This document shows, piece after piece, positions 17,312-26,000 of a DNA stretch of 30,286 bases. The notes beneath the pieces are model-generated. The model saw nothing but the letters and a program-made list of their open reading frames with translations, had not been told where the DNA came from and ran no database searches. Positions within the stretch are counted from its first letter, which is position 1, and the number at the start of each line of letters is the position of its first letter. Source of the DNA: Desulfonema limicola (lineage in GTDB: Bacteria > Desulfobacterota > Desulfobacteria > Desulfobacterales > DYRC01); contig DYRC01000011.1 in the NCBI GenBank assembly GCA_020718925.1, positions 1-30,286 on the forward strand, given 5' to 3'. The position numbers and the translations under genes are program-made.

Positions 17312-18370
17312 TTATATCAGTCCCCGCTCTTGTGCCATCGTCATGTAGGTATCAATTATGGTTTTGGGCGGCACATATTTTTCAGCAAGCTCTTTTTCTT
17401 TAAGCATCATGGCGTCATACTCACAGACTGCCACGCACAAGCCGCACCCGATACAGCGTCCGAGCTTTATCTTTGCCGTATCTTCAATGACGATGGCATC
17501 CATCTGACAGCGATCCGCGCACACGCCGCATGCAATGCAGTTTTCTTCATTGACGGCTGCATAATAACTGGTGCTTACGGCTTTTGCAGGCTCGTCCAAA
17601 GTTTTCATATTTTTCAATACCTGACAGCAGCACCCGCAGCATAAGCAGATATTTACAGGCTTCTGAGCATTCCCGGGCTGAATCACAAGCCCCGCGTCAA
17701 TCCCCTTATGCAGAATGCCTATCGCCTCTTCCTGAGAAATCGGGCGTCCCATGCCGTTTTCTTCATAAAAATACGCCCCGCCCCCGAAAACCAGACAGGT
17801 TTCCATCGGCTTTCCGCAGCCTTTTCCGACCATCTCATGTTCTCTTCGGCAGATACACGGGGCTACAACGATTTTTTTCTGATCCCGGATGATTTTCTCA
17901 GCCTCTTCATACGGCATGACCTTGACTTCGGCAGAAAGGCTCTTGGCTATAGGAACAACGCGGAACTGTTTGGTTTTGGTTTTTAACCAGCTTTTTTCCA
18001 TCAGATGGGGAGCGTATTCGTTGAAATCTTTTATTAATCCCTCATCCAAATCATTAACGTGATATTCCCAAATTCCCACAACAAACTGGGCAGCCATGTA
18101 AAGCGTCCGCCCGCCTTTGCTCATTCTCATTATCAGCCCTTTTTTGGACATCTGATAGAGCATAGTTTCAACTTGGGTTTCGGTTTTGTCAAGGCGTTTG
18201 GCAATATCTGACGCAGGCGCAGGCATCATGCTCAAATTCATCGCCATTTCCGCCTCTTCCGGCGTGAAAAGGCGTTTTAATATCCTGAGTTCCACTCCGG
18301 ATTCTGTTGCCGGAAATCCTGCGGGAAGATTGTCCAGATGTTTTGCAAGCCGCTGATATACGTCTGTCAT
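17312..18370 (-). CDS. Winged-helix and 2x[4Fe-4S] ferredoxin fusion protein
   Basis: 352 residues. Residues about 25-95 look like a winged helix (ASDIAKRLDKTETQVETMLY, then KKGLIMRMSKGGRTLYM). The middle has several cysteines: APCICRREHE, GCGKPMETCLVFGG and the dense ICLCCGCCCQ, which may bind a further cluster or metal. The C-terminus holds two classical 4Fe-4S motifs, CIACGVCADRC and CIGCGLCVAVC. No signal peptide or membrane segment. It may be an electron-transfer protein or a redox-sensing regulator; similar proteins are common in anaerobes but I cannot assign a partner. AAAGGAG lies six bases before the ATG. It is convergent with yedF with no base between the two stop codons. Confidence 0.75.
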   Translation of the reverse strand: MTDVYQRLAKHLDNLPAGFPATESGVELRILKRLFTPEEAEMAMNLSMMPAPASDIAKRLDKTETQVETMLYQMSKKGLIMRMSKGGRTLYMAAQFVVGIWEYHVNDLDEGLIKDFNEYAPHLMEKSWLKTKTKQFRVVPIAKSLSAEVKVMPYEEAEKIIRDQKKIVVAPCICRREHEMVGKGCGKPMETCLVFGGGAYFYEENGMGRPISQEEAIGILHKGIDAGLVIQPGNAQKPVNICLCCGCCCQVLKNMKTLDEPAKAVSTSYYAAVNEENCIACGVCADRCQMDAIVIEDTAKIKLGRCIGCGLCVAVCEYDAMMLKEKELAEKYVPPKTIIDTYMTMAQERGLI

Positions 18371-18485
18371 AAAAGACTCCTTTATCTATTTTAAATAAAA
18401 CAAAATCAGAAAATACAAAAAATATCCTTACCCCTGATTCATGTTTTTTTGCAATGTTTTTTCTTGCGATGGGCAGAAAACGGTC

Positions 18486-18608
18486 ATACCGATTCGCTAC
18501 CAAAGCACCCCTCCCCCGGACCCTCCCCGAAACGGAGAGGGGAGCAGTGATGATGTCTCCCCCCTTCCCTTTCAGGGAAGGGGGGCAGGGGGGTTAGGTG
18601 CTTTGGTA
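18486..18608. repeat. Palindromic repeat element F, full-length with terminal inverted repeats
   Basis: Best-preserved copy. The inner pair of hairpins is bounded by TACCAAAGCACC on the left and its complement GGTGCTTTGGTA on the right, a 12-bp terminal inverted repeat. On the left a further ATACCGATTCGC is shared with element G. The spacer between hairpins (AGCAGTGATGATGTCT) also resembles that of element G. No transposase is encoded, so it is MITE-like. The right end touches the chemoreceptor stop codon. Confidence 0.85.
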
Positions 18609-20006
18609 TCAAATCAGCCTCAGAAGTTCATTGACAGATTCGGTCATTTCTTCAGCCTGTTTTCGCATTTTTTCGGAGACTGACGCAGAGCCGTCAGCAT
18701 TGGCTGCGGATTGCTGAACACCTCTGCTTATCTCATCCATTGCCTGATTGAACTGCCCGAGCTTTTGCACCTGTTCATCAGACGCAGCGGCTATTTCCGA
18801 CATCAGTTCTCCTACTTTGCTCACACTCTCTGCTACTCTCCAAAAAGCTTCGCTGGTCATCATGACCAATTTCGAGCCATCCTTTATCTTGTTCACCGTG
18901 CATTCGATCATATCTGCCGTGTTTTTTGCCGCCTCTGTACTTCTCAATGCCAAGGCTCTTACTTCATTGGCGACAACAGCAAATCCCGCGCCTTTCTCGC
19001 CTGCTCTGGCAGCCTCAATCGCCGCATTGAGAGACAGAAGATTGGTCTGAAACGCAATCTCATCTATGGTTTTGATGATTTTGAATGTCTCTTTGCTTGC
19101 GCCGGAAATATCCGACATCGAAGCTGTCAGCTTTGTCATAGAGTCGTTTGCCTGAAGCACAATCTGATCCGCTTCTTTCATCAGACGGTTTGCCTGAACG
19201 GAATTATCCGCATTCTGTCTGGTCATGGAGAGCATCTCTGTCAGCGAAGAAGATGTTTCTTCAACAGAAGCCGCCTGAGTCGAAGCGCATTCTGCTAAGG
19301 ACTGACTTGAAGATGCCACAATATCCGAAGCTGATCCGATATGAACGGAACTTCCGGAAAGCTTTTGAATAACCTTCTTTAAATCTCCGGTAATTGAAGA
19401 ACTGATGAACCAGCCCAGCATCATAGAAATGACAAATCCGAACCCCACAAATATCAGGGCTTTCCTGATGAAGACATCCCGCGCATCAAAATGCTCGCTT
19501 TCGGCAATCTCCAGACAAAGAAACCAATCCCATTCCGGAAAGTAAACAAATGTTGAAACGCTCATCTTCCCATCGGTTGAGCGATATGAGTAAAGTCCTT
19601 TTTTTTGCCGAATTATCTCCCGGATATGCGCCAAATCAGCCGTCTCAGCAGCCGGATGATAGATAATCTCGCCTTTTGAGTCAATGATATGAATGAATCC
19701 TGTTTTCTCATATCTGAATTTTCTGATCTGCACAATCATTTCTTTTTTGGCATTCTCCGTTTGTTCCTTGTCGTCTGAAAGCCCCACATCTTTAAGAATT
19801 TTGGCAGCAGCTTGAAGTTTCTGTAAATATCTATCCAAATGCTCGGACAGCAATTCATTCCCCATGTGTTGTATCACCGAATTGATAGAGCTTGCGCCTA
19901 TGATCGTCAGAACAACGAACACGGTTATCAACAGAATGCTTATGGTAAGATTGACTCTGACTTTTATCGAAAGCGTCCCCAGTCTTTTCTCCCGAAAGTT
20001 TTTCAT
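18609..20006 (-). CDS. Methyl-accepting chemotaxis protein with a periplasmic sCache-like domain
   Basis: 465 residues. First membrane segment about 20-45 (LTISILLITVFVVLTIIGAS). A periplasmic domain of about 135 residues with GFIHIIDSKGEIIYHP and FPEWDWFLCLEI resembles single-Cache (sCache_2) sensors. Second membrane segment about 181-203. No clear HAMP domain is recognisable after it. The cytoplasmic signalling domain has the conserved tip EIAFQTNLLSLNAAIEAARA followed by GEKGAGFAVVANEVRALA. I prefer the ATG at 20006 because AAAAGG lies eight bases before it; the ATG at 20012 is too close. It follows the substrate-binding protein by 22 bases, so the two may sense one ligand. No C-terminal CheR-binding pentapeptide is present. 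Confidence 0.92.
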   Translation of the reverse strand: MKNFREKRLGTLSIKVRVNLTISILLITVFVVLTIIGASSINSVIQHMGNELLSEHLDRYLQKLQAAAKILKDVGLSDDKEQTENAKKEMIVQIRKFRYEKTGFIHIIDSKGEIIYHPAAETADLAHIREIIRQKKGLYSYRSTDGKMSVSTFVYFPEWDWFLCLEIAESEHFDARDVFIRKALIFVGFGFVISMMLGWFISSSITGDLKKVIQKLSGSSVHIGSASDIVASSSQSLAECASTQAASVEETSSSLTEMLSMTRQNADNSVQANRLMKEADQIVLQANDSMTKLTASMSDISGASKETFKIIKTIDEIAFQTNLLSLNAAIEAARAGEKGAGFAVVANEVRALALRSTEAAKNTADMIECTVNKIKDGSKLVMMTSEAFWRVAESVSKVGELMSEIAAASDEQVQKLGQFNQAMDEISRGVQQSAANADGSASVSEKMRKQAEEMTESVNELLRLI

Positions 20007-20028
20007 GGACATCGCCTTTTGAATGTGT

Positions 20029-21036
20029 TTATTTTATGACAATGTTCGCGCTTTTCAGCAGATCCAGAGGAATTTTAATGCCCAGTCGTTTTGCAGCATC
20101 AAGATTCACATAAACGATCTGTTTTTCCACCGGCTGAGGAACAATCTCTTCGATTTTCTTCTTTCCCCCAAGCACATCGGACATAATTCTTGCCGCCTGA
20201 ATACCGCACATATCAAAGGGATTGTAATGCCCGACAAGATCATCCGTTGCTTTTATTTTCTCAGGTTCCATCAAGTCAAGTTTCGGACCGATGACAGGGA
20301 TTCCCAATTTGAAAAGAGTCGCAAATTCCGGTCTGCGAATGGCAACCCCGCCGCCGAAAGTTTCAACTCCGGATTGTTTTATGGCTGACGCTACTTTCTC
20401 AACCCCGTCTGCCAAATCAAAATAGATAAATTCCACGCCCTGCCGCTGCTCTGTCGTAGTTTCTTCATACCATTTTTTGAAAAAACGATCAGCTGGCACA
20501 CGCGAATCACCGACAACGCCGTATTTTTTAGCCGCTGGCAATATCATTTTCACAAGACGGATAATTTTATCCGGAGGATACATCAGATATACGCCCGTAA
20601 CATTGGAGCCGGAAGGTTTATCAAGCTTGCCGCCCGCCATAATTTCACCGACTGGCTGGAAAACAAATGTGAAAACCTGCGGAATCTTTGTGTTTTTCAA
20701 TTTATTCCGCACAACCGCACCTACCCAGCCGCAGGTAACAAACCCGTCAGCCGAATCCTTATGCTGTTCTACACAGGCTTCAACTTCAGGAGCGGAACTC
20801 TGATCTCCTGTTGATGTCAGGAAATCAACATACTCAATATTTTTCCCCTCCTCATACCCCTTTGAAGTCATTTCTTTTTTGAAATGTTTCACGACATCGC
20901 TGTAGTCATCCGGCGGCAATCGGTAGCGGATAATCACCACTTTCTTTTTGCCGGTATCTGCAATAGAAAAATTTGCAGTTATCAGCATACATGCCAGAAG
21001 ACTCAAAACCCCGAAAAACACCTTTCTGATTGTCAT
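20029..21036 (-). CDS. ABC-type substrate-binding protein (ABC_sub_bind family), orphan
   Basis: 335 residues with an N-terminal export signal (FFGVLSLLACMLITANFSIA). LLAC could be a lipobox, but a cleavage after SIA is equally possible. The mature part is a two-lobe periplasmic binding fold: KKKVVIIRYRLPPDDYSDVV, then GSNVTGVYLMYPPDKIIRLVKMILP and KKYGVVGDSRVPAD. It ends with the family's QIVYVNLDAAKRLGIKIPLDLL. It resembles the COG2984/ABC_sub_bind family, which often carries amino acids or other organic ligands; the ligand is not readable here. No permease or ATPase gene is adjacent. It lies between a GlxA-type regulator and a chemoreceptor on the same strand, which suggests a sensory role. 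GGGAGA precedes the ATG. Confidence 0.85.
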   Translation of the reverse strand: MTIRKVFFGVLSLLACMLITANFSIADTGKKKVVIIRYRLPPDDYSDVVKHFKKEMTSKGYEEGKNIEYVDFLTSTGDQSSAPEVEACVEQHKDSADGFVTCGWVGAVVRNKLKNTKIPQVFTFVFQPVGEIMAGGKLDKPSGSNVTGVYLMYPPDKIIRLVKMILPAAKKYGVVGDSRVPADRFFKKWYEETTTEQRQGVEFIYFDLADGVEKVASAIKQSGVETFGGGVAIRRPEFATLFKLGIPVIGPKLDLMEPEKIKATDDLVGHYNPFDMCGIQAARIMSDVLGGKKKIEEIVPQPVEKQIVYVNLDAAKRLGIKIPLDLLKSANIVIK

Positions 21037-21107
21037 TTCTGTTTCTCCCTTTCTGTTTGAATACTTTTAACAGAAAAGTTCTTTTCTTTCAAGTCAGCAC
21101 GTTGAGG

Positions 21108-22106
21108 TTATTTGTGATAATTCCGGCAGACGCTGAATTTGTCTCTATACTCACGTGGAGACAGCTCTGTATATTTTTTAAACAGACGCCGGAATGTGCT
21201 GCTGTCTTCATAGCCGACCTGACGAGTAATATCGTCTATGTTGTCGCTGGTGGTTTCCAGCTTTTTTTTGGCACTCTCCAGTCTTATTTGCTGCAAATAC
21301 GCCAAAGGAAGTTCATCGGTTGCTTTTTTAAATCGCCGCTTGAAATGCCGGGGACTCAAGCCCGCATATCGCGCAGCCTCATCAACAGAGATATTATCAG
21401 CATGATGCTCCTTCATCCATTCCTGAGCTTTCAGAATCTCCCGGTCGCCGTGTTTTTTCCGAAATTTTGTGAGCATATACGGCATCTGGGTGGTACGGCT
21501 GGGGTCTATCAGTAATGCCTTGGAACACGCACATGAAAGGCTCTCGGAGCCAAATATTTCAATTACATACAAAGCCAGTTGATAAAGCGAGGTTACCGCT
21601 CCCGAACAGATCAGCCCGCTGTCTTCAGTCAGAATCCGTTCCGGTTTCAGGCGGACATTCGGAAACTGCTGTCTGAACTTTTTGATAACCTGCCAGTTTG
21701 TTGTAGCGATTTTTCCATCCAGCAGCCCGGTCATAGCAAGAACAAATACGCCGGTACATAATGCGCCGATTCGGGTATTCTGATGATAATGCCTGATAAG
21801 CCACTGCAATATGTCCGACATCCCTTTCGGCAGAGGATGCGTGCCGAACAAATAGGGTGGAATTAAAATAATATCTGTGTTTTCAACATCTTCCATACTC
21901 CGATCCGGGTGAATCCTGATATTGCGATTGGTTAAAAACGGTTTTCCGTTCAGACTGACAATTTCCATGTTAAATAAGGAATCGTGCGATGTCAGGTCTT
22001 TTTCAAATCTCTGATGCCATAAATCAGCAATCGAAAGAGCATCCATCAGCCCCGCAATACCTGAAAACATGCACCCGTCATAAGCAATAAAGGTAATTTT
22101 AGCCAT
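21108..22106 (-). CDS. GlxA-family AraC-type transcriptional regulator (DJ-1/PfpI-like plus HTH)
   Basis: 332 residues. Residues about 1-190 form a DJ-1/PfpI amidotransferase-like domain; the nucleophile-elbow region is ALCTGVFVLAMTGLLDGK. Residues about 220-325 carry the two AraC helix-turn-helix motifs (VDEAARYAGLSPRHFKRRFK and DDITRQVGYEDSSTFRRLFK). AGGAGA precedes the ATG. It is first in a probable operon with the substrate-binding protein (71-base gap) and chemoreceptor. It is divergent from the small protein/thioesterase pair and could regulate either direction. Its effector is unknown. Confidence 0.9.
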   Translation of the reverse strand: MAKITFIAYDGCMFSGIAGLMDALSIADLWHQRFEKDLTSHDSLFNMEIVSLNGKPFLTNRNIRIHPDRSMEDVENTDIILIPPYLFGTHPLPKGMSDILQWLIRHYHQNTRIGALCTGVFVLAMTGLLDGKIATTNWQVIKKFRQQFPNVRLKPERILTEDSGLICSGAVTSLYQLALYVIEIFGSESLSCACSKALLIDPSRTTQMPYMLTKFRKKHGDREILKAQEWMKEHHADNISVDEAARYAGLSPRHFKRRFKKATDELPLAYLQQIRLESAKKKLETTSDNIDDITRQVGYEDSSTFRRLFKKYTELSPREYRDKFSVCRNYHK

Positions 22107-22149
22107 ATATCTTCTCCTGTTACAGATAATGTCTCTTTTTGCATGTTAT

Positions 22150-22179
22150 TTGTCATTTATGCCTCTTTTGCTTTATGCT
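22150..22179 (+). promoter_or_regulatory. Weak candidate promoter for the small protein/thioesterase pair
   Basis: TTGTCA at 22150-22155 and TATGCT at 22174-22179, 18 bases apart, in the 138-base gap divergent from the AraC-type gene. The segment TTTATGC occurs twice here, as may be expected for a direct-repeat regulator site. The match is weak. Confidence 0.3.
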
Positions 22180-22244
22180 GTCAAGTGATATTCACGATTC
22201 AGGATGATTCTTAAGCAAAAAAATCACAACAGGGAGGTAAAGAT

Positions 22245-22442
22245 ATGATGAACATAAATTCTATTTTGAAAGAATATCCTAACGGAGATTTTGAGACGCG
22301 CCTGTCGCTTTTTCTCAATTATCGGGATTTTCGCAATGAATTTATCGGCATTGAAGCCGCTTCTGACAAACTGATAAAGGAAGCAGCTTACAGAGAGGAA
22401 AAAATATGTTACTGCCCAATCCCGAATATATCCGCGAATTGA
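22245..22442 (+). CDS. Small protein of unknown function, translationally linked to a thioesterase
   Basis: 65 residues (MMNINSILKEYPNGDFETRL...). A strong GGGAGG lies seven bases before the ATG and the last 37 bases overlap the thioesterase gene in another frame, where the GAGAGG used by that gene lies. No signal peptide, membrane segment or cysteine pair motif is seen apart from CYC near the end. I do not recognise the family. The good ribosome site and coupling make it a likely real gene rather than a shadow. Confidence 0.6.
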   Translation: MMNINSILKEYPNGDFETRLSLFLNYRDFRNEFIGIEAASDKLIKEAAYREEKICYCPIPNISAN

Positions 22443-22873
22443 TCCGCATCGTGAACAATAGTCCGTATCCCAGCCACATGTCCATGCATCTCGCGGATAT
22501 TGACATGGACAGGGCAATTATAGCGTTGGAAGCCGGCAAATGCCATCTTCAGCCTTACGGTATTGTTCACGGCGGAGTATTGGCTACGCTGATAGATACT
22601 GCAACATTCTGGGCGGTGTTTATGCGTATCCCCGAAGATGCGGGACTGGTCAATATTGATCTGAAACTCAATTATCTCAAACCGGTAATTAGCGGGAAAT
22701 TGAAAGCCGATGGACATGCCATCCGGTCCGGGAATACCATCAGTTATGCGGAAGCAAATGTTTATGATAGCAACGGCGTTCTGGTCGCTCACGGCACATC
22801 AACATTGATGACTCTTCCCGGCAAAGGCTTGAAAATGAAAACCCGAAAATTTATCAATAAACTCTCAGATTGA
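22406..22873 (+). CDS. PaaI-type hotdog-fold acyl-CoA thioesterase
   Basis: 155 residues. The central helix motif is HGGVLATLIDTATFWAVF preceded by QPYGIV, the signature of PaaI/4HBT hotdog thioesterases. It is followed by the strands LVNIDLKLNYLKPVISGKL and GNTISYAEANVYDSNGVLVAHGTSTLM. The family hydrolyses acyl-CoA or aryl-CoA thioesters; substrate is not readable. GAGAGG lies eight bases before the ATG, within the upstream small gene. It is convergent with carB, separated by palindromic element G. Confidence 0.88.
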   Translation: MLLPNPEYIRELIRIVNNSPYPSHMSMHLADIDMDRAIIALEAGKCHLQPYGIVHGGVLATLIDTATFWAVFMRIPEDAGLVNIDLKLNYLKPVISGKLKADGHAIRSGNTISYAEANVYDSNGVLVAHGTSTLMTLPGKGLKMKTRKFINKLSD

Positions 22874-22900
22874 AAACAAACCCCGAATGATGATGTTTGT

Positions 22901-23014
22901 ATCACCTAACCCCCCGGCCCCCTTCCCTGAAAGGGAAGGGGGAGACGTCATCAGTACTCCCCTCTCCGTTTCGGGGAGGGGGCGGGGGATGGGTGCTTTG
23001 ATAGCGAATCGGTA
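22901..23014. repeat. Palindromic repeat element G, overlapping the carB 3' end
   Basis: Reverse orientation relative to F and nearly the same sequence over about 115 bp, including the outer ATACCGATTCGCTA and CAAAGCACCC, both hairpins and the spacer with TGATGACGTCT. The carB reading frame runs into it and stops at a TGA inside the element (22951-22953). It therefore serves as carB C-terminal coding sequence, stop codon and the convergent intergenic hairpins shared with the thioesterase gene. Confidence 0.85.
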
Positions 23015-26000
23015 TTATACTCCTGAACGCTTTTCACAGACAGCGTTTTTTCTTTGAGCGAAGCAATTCCCTGACTGATGGCAATTGCGCCGGAAATCGT
23101 TGTGGTATAAGGAATGCCGAACTTGATCGCTGCCCGGCGAATCATGTAGCCATCCTGCAATGTTTCAAAGCCGGGTCCGGTGTTGATTACTAATTGAATT
23201 TCTTTATTTTTAATCGCATCCACCACATGCGGTCTGCCTATTGACACTTTATTGATGCGCCGGTTGGCAATTCCGTTGGCTTTCAGAAATGCAGATGTTC
23301 CGTCAGTTGCGATGATCCTGAATCCCATGTTTTGAAATTGAACTGCCACCGGGAGCATCGCAGCTTTATCCCGATTCTGCACACTGATAAACACCGCGCC
23401 GGAAGTCGGCAGCTTCTGCCCCGCGCCCAACTGCGCCTTTGCATACGCCAGCCCGAAATCTGTATCAATGCCCATGACCTCGCCGGTGGATTTCATCTCA
23501 GGACCCAGAAGCGTATCCACATCCGGGAATCGGTCAAACGGCATCACGGCTTCTTTGACCGAAATATGCGGTGGAATGATTTCTTTGGTCAATCCCAATT
23601 CTGCAAGTGTTTTGCCAAGCATGACCTTAGTTGCCAATTTTGCCAAAGGCACACCGGTGGCTTTGCTCACAAACGGAATCGTGCGCGAGGCTCTGGGATT
23701 GACTTCAAGCACATACAACTGATCGTCTTTGATGGCATACTGCACATTCATTAGCCCGATGACCTTGAGTTCCGCAGACATGGCTTTAGTGGCATTTGTG
23801 ATTTGTTCAATCATGGACGGACTGATGCTGTGCGGCGGCAAAACACAGGCAGAATCGCCGGAATGAATGCCCGCCTCTTCAATATGCTCCATAATTCCGC
23901 CGATAATCGTTGTTTGTCCGTCTGAAATCGCATCCGTATCCACTTCCATCGCATCTTCCAAAAACCGGTCAATCAACACCGGATGCCCCGGAGACGCTAA
24001 AATCGCAAGCTTGGTGAAGTTTTCAAGGTCTTTTTGGTCATAAACAATCTTCATGGCTCTGCCGCCCAGCACATAAGACGGGCGAACAATCACCGGATAG
24101 CCGATGGTTTCCGCCACTTTGACTGCTTCTTCGACATTGATTGCCGTGCCGTTTTCCGGCTGCTTCAATCCGAGTTTTTTCAGCATGACCTGAAACAATT
24201 CCCGGTCTTCTGCCCGATCAATGCTTTCCGGCTGAGTTCCTAAAATCGGCACACCTGCTTTATGCAGCGGAACCGCAAGATTGAGCGGCGTCTGTCCGCC
24301 GAACTGAACAATCACGCCCATCGGCTTTTCAGTTTCCACAATATGAAGCACGTCTTCACGGGTCAGCGGTTCAAAATACAACTTATCCGATGTGTCATAA
24401 TCTGTGCTGACGGTTTCCGGGTTGCTGTTGACCATGATGCTTTCAACGCCTTCTTCTCTTAATGCAAACGAGGCATGAACGCAGCAATAATCAAACTCAA
24501 TGCCCTGACCGATGCGATTAGGACCGCCGCCCAGAATCATTACTTTTTTGCGATCCGACACTCTGGCTTCGTTTTCTTCCTCATAAGTCGAGTAATAATA
24601 AGGCGTTGCGGCAACAAATTCTGCGGCGCAGGTATCCACCAGCTTATACACCGGACGAATGCCAAGACTTTTCCGATGCTTTTCAATATCTTCCGCCGTA
24701 CTTCCGACAAGATGAGCAATCTGAATATCGGAAAATCCGAATGATTTGGCTCTTCTGAGCAATTCGGGGTCGGGCATTCCCCTCTCAAGAGGGGTTAGGG
24801 GTGTGTCACACGCGCAGTCCACACCCCTGCCCCTCTCAAGAGGGGATTGTGTAAGCTGAGATTCCATATCCAGAATCTGCTCAAACTGATACAAAAACCA
24901 AGGGTCAATGCCGGTCAGTTCATAAATCGTATCAATAGAAATTTTTGCCTTGAGCGCGTGCCGCAGATAAAAAATGCGCTGAGAATTTGCCGTAGCAAGC
25001 TTCTGCTCAATTTCAGAAATCGTCGGGATTTTTCCGTCCAGATGCGTAAAATCTTTTCCATCCGCGCCGAATCCGTGCCGCCCGATTTCCAAAGACCGTA
25101 AGCCTTTCTGCAATGCTTCTTTGAAAGTTCTGCCGATAGACATGGTTTCGCCCACAGATTTCATGGCGGTTGTCAGATAATCTTTGGTTTCTGGGAACTT
25201 CTCAAATGTCCAGCGCGGAATTTTGACCACGCAGTAATCCAGTGTAGGCTCAAATGACGCCATAGTTTCACCGGTAATATCATTGGGAATTTCATCCAGC
25301 GTATAGCCCACCGCCAATTTTGCCGCAATTTTGGCAATCGGATAGCCCGTAGCTTTGGATGCCAACGCAGAACTCCGGGACACGCGCGGATTCATTTCCA
25401 CAATTATCATGTCGCCGTTTTTCGGATTGATGGCAAACTGCACGTTGGAGCCGCCGGTATCCACGCCGATTTCGCGCATAATGGCAATAGAGGCATCCCG
25501 CATCATCTGATATTCTTTGTCCGAAAGCGTCTGGGCAGGCGCGACCGTGATGCTGTCGCCTGTGTGAACGCCCATCGGATCAAGGTTTTCAATAGAGCAG
25601 ATAATCACCACGTTGTCGTTTTTGTCCCGCATGACCTCAAGTTCATACTCTTTCCAGCCCAAAACCGACTGCTCCAGCATGATCTGATGAATCAGGCTCG
25701 CGTCCAATCCGGCTTTTGCCATGAGTTCAAGGTCTTCGGGGTTATACGCCACGCCGCCGCCCGTGCCGCCCAGCGTAAAACTGGGGCGCACAATAATCGG
25801 ATAGCCGATGTCCGCAACGATTTTCCAAACCATGTCCATATCCGTTGCAATGCCGCTTTCAGGAATTTTAAGCCCGATTTTGGTCATAGCTTGGCGGAAC
25901 AAATCCCGGTCTTCGGCTTTTTTGATGGCATGAACGGACGCGCCGATCATTTCCACGCCGAATTTTTCCAACACGCCCATTTCTGCCACTCTGACGGCAG

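Noticed and set aside
18371..18485. Small RNA or tRNA in the gap upstream of the Fe-S gene
   Set aside because: AT-rich leader sequence with no cloverleaf or strong hairpin seen by eye.
24779..24845. carB frameshift or pseudogene due to repeat insertion
   Set aside because: The insert keeps the frame and both ATP-grasp halves and the C-terminal domain continue normally, so carB appears intact.
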